From Owenia fusiformis (lineage: Eukaryota > Annelida > Polychaeta > Sabellida > Oweniidae): DNA of 64,000 nt. The position numbers and the translations under genes are program-made. Numbering within the stretch: position 1 is the first letter of the stretch; the number at the start of each line of letters is the position of its first letter. The stretch is taken from positions 7,801,169 through 7,865,168 of the forward strand of contig CAIIXF020000010.1 of NCBI GenBank assembly GCA_903813345.2. The letters run 5' to 3'. Below the pieces are notes generated by a model, which was not told the origin of the DNA, made no database searches, and worked only from the letters and a program-made list of their open reading frames with translations. Of this stretch, positions 13,826 to 24,800 are shown piece after piece.

Positions 13826-14381
13826 AACAGGGTGTGACATAAGGCCATAAGAAGTAGATTCTTTGTTTTGCATCCTGGCAAAATCCAAATCATGCAAGGG
13901 TACAAGGAAAACAAACACAAACTCAAGAAAAAACACAAACTTGTTTGCTGAGAAATGTATACATTTAATTGGCAAAAATGGGATGACATAGCAATTTGCA
14001 GTGATTACAAATACATATCTATACATTTTATACAATATATTTAAACATAGCTATTATTCAGGGCTATAGAATAAGTACAGAATGTATGCCAAAGTAATCA
14101 ATAACACTGTCAATTTGACGCACGTCAAATAATCTGCCATTTCGTCTGATTCTGATTGAACAAAATGCGATGACATTAGCTTTCAGACCTTTGTAATTGC
14201 TATTTGGATGTGTTTGTTTTTCCTGATTTACTCAAAATCGTGCAAGCAAGGGGACGCAAAACAAAGAATCTACTTCTTATGGCCTAAGTGCTGGTCTGGA
14301 GTCCTATATAGGAAAATATTGGCAACTGGTCTTTAATTCATTTTGAGCTATAAGTCTACAACCCTTATGACACACCCTGTT
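13826..14381. mobile_element. Probable MITE with two inverted-repeat blocks
   Basis: The outer ends ACAGGGTGTGACATAAGG and its near complement (CCTTATGACACACCCTGT) face each other. A second inner inverted block (about 13838-13870 against 14253-14285) shares AGAAGTAGATTCTTTGTTTT. TTCAC lies next to both ends, but a clean target-site duplication is not resolved. No transposase is visible. Confidence 0.6.
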
Positions 14382-14817
14382 CACTGACTTGTGCTGACTT
14401 GTGTTGTTTGAAGAATATTTTGGCTAGAATGTATAAAACGTGTGTGTATCTCAAATGTTTAATGTCTATGCCTTCTGGGATACTTGGACGTTTGTTTTTC
14501 TTTCCACTTGTGCTAAATATTTTTCTGGAATTCCTACACCTCTGCAAATACAAGAACAACAAAACATTAAATAACTGTTCAAATATGTCTTTAGATTTGA
14601 TATGACCTCATTGTGCTTGTCTGTTTAACAAACTGTATGTGCTTATAATTTTGAAACTTTAGGTGAATTATGAGCTGTATTCAATATTTGTAGGGTTATT
14701 ATTATAGCATTAGAATTCACAACAATGCTTAATAATATATTAAGAAAAATGGTAAAGATACAATGCGAAATGCATATACCTATACATGTACTTTAAATGA
14801 AATATGATGGGCTTGAG

Positions 14818-17800
14818 TTACGCTGTCAAAGTGACACCAGCCTTGCGTGCAACCTGAGACACATATTTATCTGGCACTCCTAATTTCCTGAAATATTGCA
14901 AAATCAGACATGAGATGTAAGAAAAACATCTACTAGATTTGATGATGCATATTATCATATGAATTATCAATGATAGGATTAAAAGTATATTAAACTCAGG
15001 TGAGTCAAAAAGTGCTAAGAGATGCTGTGAAATCACCCTCTCTCAAGGGTTGCATTATAATGTGCATTGTTCGGATATACTGTAGGTGTATTAATATATT
15101 ATGGCAGACATCATAAAAATTGTGTGTTAGTAGAGATCATGAGTTAAGTCAATACCACATGTATAAAGCCTTCAGAACTAACCTTAATTCTCCCAATTTC
15201 TTCCTTTTAATTTCATCTAATTTTTGCCGCCTCATTCTGGCTTCTTCATCCAGTTTCACACCCTCCTCAAAGAATGCATTTCTTTCATGTATTTTCTGTT
15301 GTTCTTTCTCTCGAATTTGTGTGCGAACATCTTCAGCATGGTAATGTTGTTTAACAGCTCTAGTATCTTCCTCCCTCTTTTCCTTCTCTACTAGCTCCTT
15401 CTGGGCTCTGAAATAATTAAACAGTTTTACTTGTTTGTTTAGATGTTTTGTTACCTGATCTTAAATTGAAGCTCCACATTGGCTGAAGTGTGGTCATGAG
15501 GAATTAACGAAGCTTTTTTAGCCATAATAAGTCCGAAACCTCATTTGTTACAAAGTAATCATTTTACCATGTTGCATTGGAATTAGCTTCCTTTCATATG
15601 TAATGAAATGTAATGTACTGTAGCTTACTAATGGGGAAGACCAAAAAGTATTTGAAACACTTAAAAAAGGAACAATGAAAGATATAATTGGCTATGTGAA
15701 AATGAAGCCAAATACCCCAAACATAATCCGACATACAATGCAATGGTGTCCAATGCCACCTTCCCACCATGCAGAAAATATCATCACGATCCAACTTACT
15801 TGAGCACTCTTTCAAATTCTGCTCTCTCTCGCTGAGCCTGGACTGCAAGGAAGTGCTCCTTTTGTTCCATCTGGTTAGATCTAGCCACTTTCAACATGGC
15901 CTCTGTCTCAGCCTTAACTTGAGCCTCCTCAGCTTCTTTCTTACGCCATTCACGCTCAGCTTGTTCTTGAGCTCTCTTGGCACGTAGTGCATCACGTTCT
16001 GCTTGCTCATCTCGAGCACGTTCTTGGAGCGACCGTAATCGTGCAACTTCTCGTTCTTTTTCTATCCTAACTCTTTCCTGTTCACGCTCAAATGCAGCCT
16101 CTCGTTCCTAAAATTGAGATGGCACATAAATGTGAATGAGACATAACTTTGTTGTTTCATATTATGCAATGCTAATACAACAAGACGTAATGCAAAGTTC
16201 AGATATAACATCCCTAAATTATTTTGAGCTATATAGCTTTGTACTAGCTACTCTGTTCACACATTCAGTTTAATAAGAAGTGAAAAACTTACTGCTTTTT
16301 GTCTCTGGTATTCCAACACCTTTTGTTCAACCATTTTTTCTTGTTCTTTCTTGACTTCTCTTCGTCTAAGGATGTCATCATTTGCAGCATTTAGCTGCTC
16401 CCTCAGTTCAGTTTGTTCAGCTGCTTTCTTGTCAAGTTTTTGACGGTCTTCCTCCATTAGCCTTTCCAGATATTTCTGCATCTGGATATTTTCCTGATCT
16501 TTTCGCTCCAGTTCAAACAATCTAAAATAAACATTCTAACATGATATGTGATCTCACAATAACTAAAACAAATGATATAGTTATCTATGCTACTTGGGTA
16601 TGTTTGACTCCTAAATTTCATATCAACTATTCAAGGATATATGCAGAGTAACTGTTTTCCAGTTTGTTTTTCATTTATCGCAGTAACAAAGACCTAGATT
16701 TTGTACCTGAAAGTGGTAGAAAATCCTGATTTCCCAGTTGTACAGGGTTTTGCTAAAATTACTTGAAAAATAATGAATGTACATGTAGTTTGAACATAAA
16801 GCAGAATATCAAAATTAACTTATCACATTTTGATAACATTGGGAAGAACTAAAATGTAAGCTAAAATCCTCAAAACTAATACATGGGGCCTTTAAAGATC
16901 CCCATATCCAAGGTTAACAATATTGAATGTCCATTAACATACCTCTCTTGCTCATTCTCAGCAATTTGTTCCAGTATTTTACAAGCCCCGATGAGTTGCT
17001 CCTCCTTTCTCTTCTTTTCAATTTCCTCTTGGACAACAATTGCATCTTGACGCTCAATTTCCATCATGGCATCCAGCCTCTGCTCCTCAGTGATCATCTC
17101 TCCTTTGATCTGTCCCTTCTCTAGGATCTGGGCATCACGGATTGCATGGCATTTTGCATTCAGGATAAGCTAGTGAAACAAATAAAAATAATACATCTTT
17201 ATTGTTGTCAATTTCATGCAATTAATTGTGTCAGATATTCATTTTAATTAGTTCTTGTCTATGGTATTTTTTGTTTCTCTGAATAACAATGCAACAGTAA
17301 CACTCACTGTGATTGTTTTTTAAATATGTAATTAACTATTTGTTTTCCAAGTACTTGTCACTTTGAAATTACCAACAATCTTTTTAACAAAATATCAAGT
17401 CTGTTGGATTGTCTGCCAGTGTAAAGATCATAGGGAATTCATCAGTGGATGATGGCAAATCATGCCTGTTTCGTCACCTACCTCATTGAGATGTTTGATT
17501 TCATCCTCTTGTTCTGATCTCATCTCATTGGCATGCTCAAGGAGATGTTGGGCTTTCTTACTAGCCTCTTCCTCAAGATCATTCAGTTTTTCATTCTTAC
17601 GTCGTTGAAGATCCATTGTCTTCATCTTATTTTTCCTCTCAAGAGCATCCTCCTTTAAATAAAAAATCAAAACAATATTGTCACTTTATCCCATATGTGT
17701 GCTCATTAAAACAAAATACAATATAATAATTCAATGAAAACAAGACCATGTAAACAATTATTGATGCTGAATCATCCAAATCAATTTTTCAATGTTGAGG

Positions 17801-20800
17801 GTATTCTAAGAGACACATGATCCTGTCTGTTATTTATGACTTTTGAAACATACAGATACATTCATATCATTTTGTTTTGTTGAAATATTGCTATTATGTG
17901 TGAGCGTGGACACTTGGAGATATAGTATTTAACTGCTTCCACTAATTTTCTGTAAGTTTACCTGAGCTTGAGCTTTCTCTTGTTTCCTTCTTTCTTCCCT
18001 TTCAAGTAACTCTTCTTTGGATAAAACTCTAGATGCACTTTTTATTCTATAGAAGTCTCCTGTACTCAAAATGAGTGTCTGGCCTGAAGGATCCTCTTTT
18101 GGAACACTACAAATTAGACATAAAATTTGAAATTCAATACATTGATATTTAATTCAACAGCCTAAAATACATTTAAACACTAATAGACTATAGGGTTTGA
18201 ATCCATTGTATAATGAGGCATTTTTCATGAAAAACGTTGCTACCTGGCTGCAATTACAAATGTGTAAAAACAATTTTTTCCAGATTCTGAATCCAAAATG
18301 ATGGCCACAAAAATGGTTGCTATAACAATATGTCATCACTCCTTGGTGGTGATATAAAAAATATATGCACTCAGTTTCTGATATGTCTAATGATACTATG
18401 TGTAATTCAAATCAATGTACATATTTAAGTTATTTCAATTACAGTATACTTACATTAAATTTCTAATTAGATCTTTGGTAATAACTTGAACAGTTTCTTT
18501 GTTGTTCTTGCTCTTGCGATTTTTCTTTCTTTGTGCTGCTTGTCTTTCAATTATAACCTCATTTTTGTCTCTTAAAGGATCATTCCTTTGTTCTGTTGGT
18601 TTAGCTCCTCCAAATAAGCTTTCATCAATCTGTGATGTGTAGCTTACTGTTCTATATTGGCGTGTTTTTGCACGGCGAGACTGTGAGGAGCCTGCACTGT
18701 GACCAGAAGCATAACTGATTGCACTGCCAGGCTGAAAATAATGTTTCAATAAATTTAGATCTTATGGGATGATAAAAAATAACAACATATTAATCCATGG
18801 TTAATCATGAAATGACAACTTAGCACAAAGGTTTAAAACATTTCAAATTAGGTAGAAGGGATGAGTTTGAATCATTCAAGGTAAACATTTACAACATTTG
18901 CATCTGTAGAAGTAACAAATGAGTATTTATATGTGAATGCTGTGACAATAATTTACACAGGCCAAGGGTCCTTGTCACAAAATCTTAGTGTCTTCGTAAT
19001 TCATTTCCAGGATGAATATTGAATATGCTACAAGTTAATCAGACTACTCTCATAAATGGGAGTGTGGGATGGCTACAAAATTCATTTTTGAAAAACACCA
19101 ACATACTGGATAGGTACCCTCTCAAACCCAGGCCCATCCAGTATTCACCTTGGATCAGACTAAGGAACTGAATACAGGTAATCTAGGTTAGGGCCTAGAA
19201 TAAATGTATAACTTGGTTAAACTTGGAATGATTAGACTACATATAGAATATGACGTATGGGCTACTCCATCATGGGGCTATTTCGACCAGCCTGGGGGCT
19301 TTTTTGACATTGGCGACAGCATACAATTTCAATCTATGCAGTCTGCTTTGAAAATTTTAAAAATAAATTGAAAGGTTAGTAGGCCATGTACATGTAGAAA
19401 AGGTCTAGATCTAAGTCAGTCATCTATGGTCTATGGTCTTATATCAGCATTTAAATTAGGCTAAATAATAGAGCTAGTAGTCCATAGCCCTGACCACACA
19501 CCAATCTGGATCTACCTTACCAATTCAAAGGCTGGTCTTGAAGTACAAATAGGGAAGAGCCTCAGAACTAGGTTGGCTCCATGGATCTGATGCAACTTGA
19601 ACTTGCCTGCATGCCCAAATTTTCTGGCTCTTCTTCTTCTTCTATTAAAGTACAGACTCCTCTTTAGGATATTTCGTACTATGTGTGCTTGCGTGCGGTG
19701 TATATACAATTGTAGTGTGAGTGTGCATTAAAATGTCTAAAATCGTTTTAAAATCGTCATCACTTAGTACGAAAGCATCACACTCCCTGCCTCCTTCTTA
19801 AAAATGTCCAGGGAATCGATCATGGTTACATTTGCTGGAAGAAGGTTCCATAGTCGTATGGTTGCAGGGAAAAATGAGTAAAGATGTAAATCTACTCTTG
19901 AGGATGGGACAAGGTAGCGTAGGTTGTGACCCCTGGTCACAGATCCTACTAGCTCAAGGTATGCCGCTGGTGGAATGGCTACCTTATGGTGGACTATCTT
20001 GTGAAGCATGACTACTCTTGTCAAATTACGTCTGTCTTGTAGTGGTGGCAGCTGCAGATTCCTCAGCATGGTGGTAGGGCTGCTGGTTTGTCTGTAATCT
20101 TGTGTTATAAATCTGGCTGCTCGTCGCTGTACTCCCTCCACCTGCCCGATTGCCTTCTTCGTGTAAGGGGACCATACGGAAGAGGCATATTCCAGCTGTG
20201 GTCTAACAAAGGTGGTATATGCTTGTTTCCTCACATTGCTGGGGCAGGAGCTAATGTTACGACGGAGGAAGCCCAGGGTGGAGTTGGCTTTCTTGGTGAT
20301 GGCAGACACGTGAGGATTCCAAGATAAGGTGTTACTGATGTTTACACCTAAGTACTTAGCAGTGTCCACTGCACATAACGGTTGGTCATGGATGCAGTAC
20401 TGATGTAAACGAGGTGATCTTTTCTTGGATATGTGTAGTACCTCACATTTGTCTGGGTTGAATCGCATCAACCAAGAATCCTCCCATCTTTGTAGAGTGT
20501 CCAGGTCTTGTTGGAGTCGCTTTGCATCCATCTCAGATTTCACTCTGCGATACATCAAGCAATCATCTGCAAAGAGGCGAGTGGTAGAAGTTACAGCCTC
20601 TGGCAGGTCATTGATGTATGCAAGGAATAACAGTGGTCCTAAAACAGTCCCTTGGGGCACTCCCGATGTTACTGGAGCTGATTTGGACTGTTCACCATCA
20701 AGGACAACACACTGTGTTCGATCTGTGAGGAAGTCTTTGATCCAAGCATGGGTTGATCCTGTAATGCCGTAGAACTGAAGTTTATGGAGCAGCCTTCTGT

Positions 20801-21614
20801 GTGGGACTTTATCAAAAGCCTTGGAGAAGTCAAGCAAGATTGCATCAGCTTGATCTCCGTTATTCAGTTCTCTTGCAAGGTCGTGGATGGTTACGATCAG
20901 CTGCGTTTCACAGGATCTCTCAGCCCGAAACCCATGTTGGAAGTTGGTGAGAATTTTGTTCGTTTCGAGGTGTTTCATTGTCTCGCTAAAGATGATGTGT
21001 TCAAGAACTTTACAGCATATTGATGTAAGTGAGACTGGCCTGTAATTAGATGCCAACGATCGATCACCCTTTTTGAAGAGGGCTACAATGTTAGCATCTT
21101 TCCAGACTTTTGGGATCTTGCCCTGATTAAGGGAAGCCTGGAAGATCAGGCTAATCGCTGGTGCAATCTCACTTGCTGTCATCTTCAGGAATTGTGCTGA
21201 TATGTTGTCCGGTCCGGTGGCTTTGTGTGGTTTTAAGGTCTTAAGTTGTTTGAGCACACCATCAACATGAATACTGATATTCGGCATTCTAGGATGGGGA
21301 GAAGGGCCTTTGTTGGGAATGGCACCTTCTGGCTCATGAGTAAAAACTGACACAAATTGGTCATTGAGCACCTCTGCCTTGGCTTTACTTGAGCTGAATG
21401 TTGTGCCATCACGCTTCAAAGGGGCAACGCCTGAGTTGTCACATTTCTTGGACTTAATAAAGCTAAAGAAGCGTTTGTTACAACCGTCACCCACCAAGCC
21501 ATCCAAATAGGTGTTATAGGCTATGATGAAATTGAAAATTTGACCAATATTTGAGCGAAAAAATAGATATGGAGACCATAAATGGATCACTGGACTGTTT
21601 CAATTACTTACCAT
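14818..21614 (-). CDS. CFAP45: Cilia- and flagella-associated protein 45
   Basis: Nine exons on the minus strand, listed 5' to 3': 21614-21612 (ATG only), 18731-18454, 18106-17962, 17652-17482, 17169-16943, 16521-16293, 16107-15800, 15407-15183, 14887-14818. Phases agree throughout and give 551 residues and a TAA, the length I recall for human CFAP45. The protein begins MPGSAIS, then DESLFGG and VPKEDPSG near the N-terminus, followed by almost continuous Glu/Lys/Arg-rich coiled coil, and ends with LGVPDKYVSQVARKAG. CFAP45 is a microtubule inner protein of axonemal doublets and acts in motile cilia. The start rests on an ATG followed directly by GTAAGT, in phase with the exon opening Pro-Gly-Ser. 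Intron 1 (about 2.9 kb) holds a sense-oriented LINE. The gene is head-to-head with MRPL39. Confidence 0.93.
19631..21540 (-). mobile_element. 5'-truncated non-LTR retrotransposon (CR1/Jockey-like LINE)
   Basis: On the minus strand an RT ORF is followed by a short 3' tail ending in a GAA-type microsatellite (19631-19646). The endonuclease is absent and recognisable LINE protein begins only near 21525, so the copy is 5'-truncated, as is usual for target-primed insertions. It sits in CFAP45 intron 1 in the sense orientation. Exact ends are estimates; I found no clear target-site duplication. Confidence 0.8.
19764..21590 (-). CDS. LINE reverse transcriptase ORF (endonuclease missing)
   Basis: An uninterrupted 608-codon frame encodes a reverse transcriptase. 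Visible landmarks are a linker (NKRFFSFIKSKK), PHKATGPDNI, NYRPVSLTSI, LLDFSKAFDKVPH, GVPQGTVLGPLLFL, the catalytic FADDCLMY box and KYLGVNIS. The C-terminal tail has SSVWSPY and the YSFFPATIRLWNLLP motif common in CR1/Jockey-type LINEs. The first 20 or so residues are probably read from flanking intron sequence, because the insertion is truncated upstream. The intact frame suggests a fairly recent insertion. It copies LINE RNA into DNA at target nicks; this copy cannot move alone without an endonuclease. Confidence 0.88.
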   Translation of the reverse strand: MIHLWSPYLFFRSNIGQIFNFIIAYNTYLDGLVGDGCNKRFFSFIKSKKCDNSGVAPLKRDGTTFSSSKAKAEVLNDQFVSVFTHEPEGAIPNKGPSPHPRMPNISIHVDGVLKQLKTLKPHKATGPDNISAQFLKMTASEIAPAISLIFQASLNQGKIPKVWKDANIVALFKKGDRSLASNYRPVSLTSICCKVLEHIIFSETMKHLETNKILTNFQHGFRAERSCETQLIVTIHDLARELNNGDQADAILLDFSKAFDKVPHRRLLHKLQFYGITGSTHAWIKDFLTDRTQCVVLDGEQSKSAPVTSGVPQGTVLGPLLFLAYINDLPEAVTSTTRLFADDCLMYRRVKSEMDAKRLQQDLDTLQRWEDSWLMRFNPDKCEVLHISKKRSPRLHQYCIHDQPLCAVDTAKYLGVNISNTLSWNPHVSAITKKANSTLGFLRRNISSCPSNVRKQAYTTFVRPQLEYASSVWSPYTKKAIGQVEGVQRRAARFITQDYRQTSSPTTMLRNLQLPPLQDRRNLTRVVMLHKIVHHKVAIPPAAYLELVGSVTRGHNLRYLVPSSRVDLHLYSFFPATIRLWNLLPANVTMIDSLDIFKKEAGSVMLSY

Positions 21615-21729
21615 GATCGTTTAAGGTATTGATTATCCTTATATATGTGTGTATTTTACTATTTTTGTAGAGAAATTTGTGAAATCAACGTCTTGGTTGT
21701 CAACTGCGCAGAACTCTATTTACCTGCCT

Positions 21730-21743
21730 GTTGTTATAGTGAC
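21730..21743. promoter_or_regulatory. Candidate RFX X-box
   Basis: GTTGTT-AT-AGTGAC fits the degenerate X-box consensus RYYNYY-N(1-3)-RRNRAC. It lies about 115 bp upstream of the CFAP45 ATG, where X-boxes sit in many ciliary genes. A chance match in 244 bp is quite possible (I estimate about one in three). Confidence 0.4.
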
Positions 21744-21751
21744 CGCGCAGA

Positions 21752-21759
21752 TGACGTCA
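21752..21759. promoter_or_regulatory. CRE/ATF-type site TGACGTCA
   Basis: A perfect 8-bp palindromic cAMP-response element, 100 bp upstream of the MRPL39 ATG and 138 bp upstream of the CFAP45 ATG. Such sites bind CREB/ATF factors and are common in bidirectional housekeeping promoters. Binding is not shown. Confidence 0.55.
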
Positions 21760-21858
21760 CTTTGCGACATTCGAAAAGAGCTGATTTACGGTAACTTGAA
21801 CTTCCGGAAAAAAATATCTTCACATTTTTTCATTAAAACTGATGGTTTTACACTCATA

Positions 21859-24800
21859 ATGACAACTATTACAAATAATTATCGCTTATACAAACTTCTT
21901 GGAAGATTATCTAGATGTGAGTAGTATTTTATAACGCTAAACGTTCACGATCTCCCACATGCTCATGATTAAATAATTTTTCATTTTTCGGGATTTTTCA
22001 TTGCATTGCAGTGCACACAGTCAGAGAGTAAGGATGATTGGTTCCTGTCGTTCTATCTGATATTCTGCCATATATGAAGATTTCATGAATGCAAAATTAT
22101 TTCCAAACAAATCAAAAACACACAAGTGATCACAGGTTATCTCGTTCCAAGACTATCTCTACGTTCTAGTCTTGCGGACGTCTTATTCTTTTGTCTTTAC
22201 GATTACAACATGGGAGAATTTTCTACGCTACTTACACTTAAGATACCTATTTCAATAGATTCCTTGGTATTTTAGCATTCTTTTTGTGTAGTTGAATCAT
22301 GGGCTTTCAACTAGAAGGGTATGCAACTCTATGTTATAACATGAGACCTTCAAAATGAGCAATGACATGTTTCCCTTTTATGGCAATATTTCAAAAAGTA
22401 TTAGATAAATGTATATGTTTTGGTATTATTTTGAATAAAAATCAATTTTTAATATGATTTAAGCATAAAATATATTCAATATCATATAAAAGTAAACAAA
22501 AGAGACCAATAAGAATAAGAGTTATCAAGATGTTCTCTTTGAGTATTGCATTGTGGGTAATTATTCAAGAACACATTCCAATAAAAACATAATTTGTGGG
22601 AGAATGTTCACTTTCTGTATTGTCATAATTATGATGAATTCCAATTTTTATTAAATTATCAAGATGTATGTAGAAGATCACGTTTTTATTTTTGAGTTAT
22701 TTCTTTTAATCATCAATAAAAAGTACAAAATGAGATTTTCTTGGAATGTTTATGTATGAAATATGGGAAGTTGCCTACCCTTCTAGTTGAAAGCCCATGG
22801 TTGAATCTACAATTGTGTGGGTTTATCGGCAGAACGAAGAGGTTTTCGTTTTTGATAGCAATATTTGCGTGTAATATTTAACTTATTTCAACCGTCAAAT
22901 TCCTCCATTCAGTTCCCGGCATGCACCAGTCATAAGGGAAATCCCTGGGGAATTCCCCTTCCGACATTTTGAAAATTGCTGATATATTTCCGATGTAAAA
23001 ACTAAAATCTCTTCGTTCTGCCGATAAACCCATACAATTGGCGATCTAACAACATAAAAAGAATTCTAAAATACTCTGGAATGTATCGAGGTAGGTCATT
23101 TAATAGTGCAATGCGTAGTTCATTCTACGACATTGTAGAAAGACAGGCTTACTAATAATACAGGCGTACGACCACAATCTAAAGGGGTCGTAGGATGCGA
23201 TAAATCACAGGAACCTGTATCAACACCTGACAGTGACATCTATTGGTGACCAAACCCCAGAATGACCCTTTATCCCTTATAAGAGATATATTCCCAGGGT
23301 TCTGTCACCAATAGATGTCACTGTCAGGTGTTGATACAGGTTCCTGTGCAAGTAATCTAGATATTGGGTCGATTCTTTTGGACCATTGATTATGAATTTA
23401 TAGTCAGTTAGGTACTGGTTCAACGAAAACATTTTTGAAAAAATTATAAGATTTGCACATGTCATTTTCTGCTACAAAATAAAGTATTATTGAAGACATG
23501 TGTATTTTTCCTTGATTTTTTTAAAAATAACATGTGCAGGTATAACAATTTTTTCAAAAAAGTTTTCCTTCCAACAGTACCTAACAGTAACAGACAAATT
23601 TCTCCAAAAATGTTTCAGAGACTCACAATTTAAGAATGACTTCCGTCTAATCTACTATGGGCCCATGAACCTAGAAGGTTAGGTGTGAGCTCATTGCATA
23701 TTTTTCTTCCTTGCATGGTCATAGGTGCATAATTTCTCTTGCAGAATTTACCAGTTTAATTTGCAGAAAAATGTTCTATGTAAGATTAATTTTAAGTTCA
23801 TAATAAACAATTGAACTGGTAGACCTACTGCTTTATTTTAGGCTGCATACAAACACAATCAAGAAATGTTACCAACTCAACAGCTAGGAAGAAAAGGGTG
23901 GATATATTTAACAAAGAGAAAGAAAGACAGTTGTCGCTGATTAGACGAATAGAAAAAATTCAAGTTGAACATAAAGGGCCACCAGAAGATTGTACACTCA
24001 TTATGAACAAGGATCTTTCGACTCCATTCAATTGTGCAATGCGTAAGTAGAAAAATTGGATATGACATGATGGTCAGCCAGAAGGTAGTTGTAATACATG
24101 TGCATTAAAGGTGAAATGGATAACAAATTCTCTTACTAAATATTCACCCAGCTGATCCCCATTTGGTACCAAATACAGCATTCAGAAATGTAGTGACAGT
24201 GACCCAGAGGTAGAAAAAGTGATGTCACTGTCAGTGAAACACATCTGTAACAAATGCCAGGTGGTGACATTTTGCATGTTAATGCCTTATTTCATTACTC
24301 ATAAATCATATTTGGTGTCCAAATATATCAGAAAATGTGACGAAACTATGGTCCTTACATTTGAATATGACAAATATAGAATTTTTGCCATTTAAAAAAT
24401 GCCTAATTGCTACTGAGTGTTTGACTTCAGGCTAGTTAAAATAAGAAATTTTACTCTCAAAAATTCTGCTGAGAACACTGCTTTTTATTCGATCAGTTTT
24501 TAAATTGTTGTCCTATTTTCTTCATAGATATTCAGGAACTGCTAATGAACAGATCTGTGCTAGCATTAGTTAATGGCAAACCTTGGGACATGCATCGCCC
24601 CCTGGTGGAAGACTGTGAACTGACTTTCCTGCATGAGAAAGATGAGGACCCATATCTGGTTAATCAGGTAGCTATTGGGAAGCCATTTAATCAAAATAAT
24701 CAGAATTTGTACATAATTTGATGATCATTTTGATTATTAAATGCATTAATGAGATGGGTACTATATTTTTACATTTTTATTTGGATATTTACACATTAAA

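Larger units (their letters stand above)
12540..14817. other. 3' UTR and convergent intergenic region
   Basis: This stretch lies between the stop of the TTC3/DZIP3-like gene and the stop of CFAP45 on the other strand. It holds the 3' UTR and poly(A) signal of the first gene and a probable MITE at 13826-14381. No coding region is recognised; the ORFs of 65-75 residues here look random. Confidence 0.7.
21615..21858. promoter_or_regulatory. Shared bidirectional promoter of CFAP45 and MRPL39
   Basis: Only 244 bp separate the two divergent start codons. The interval is richer in CpG and GC than its surroundings and contains a perfect TGACGTCA and an X-box match, with no TATA box. It must hold both 5' UTRs and both transcription start sites. 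Confidence 0.8.

Noticed and set aside
18732-18749. CFAP45 start at the ATG just before exon 2
   Set aside because: A TTTTCAG acceptor lies between that ATG and the exon, and the single-codon exon at 21612-21614 gives the expected Met-Pro start and a 551-residue length.
20088-21023. Plus-strand frames opposite the LINE RT
   Set aside because: Shadows of the minus-strand RT frame.
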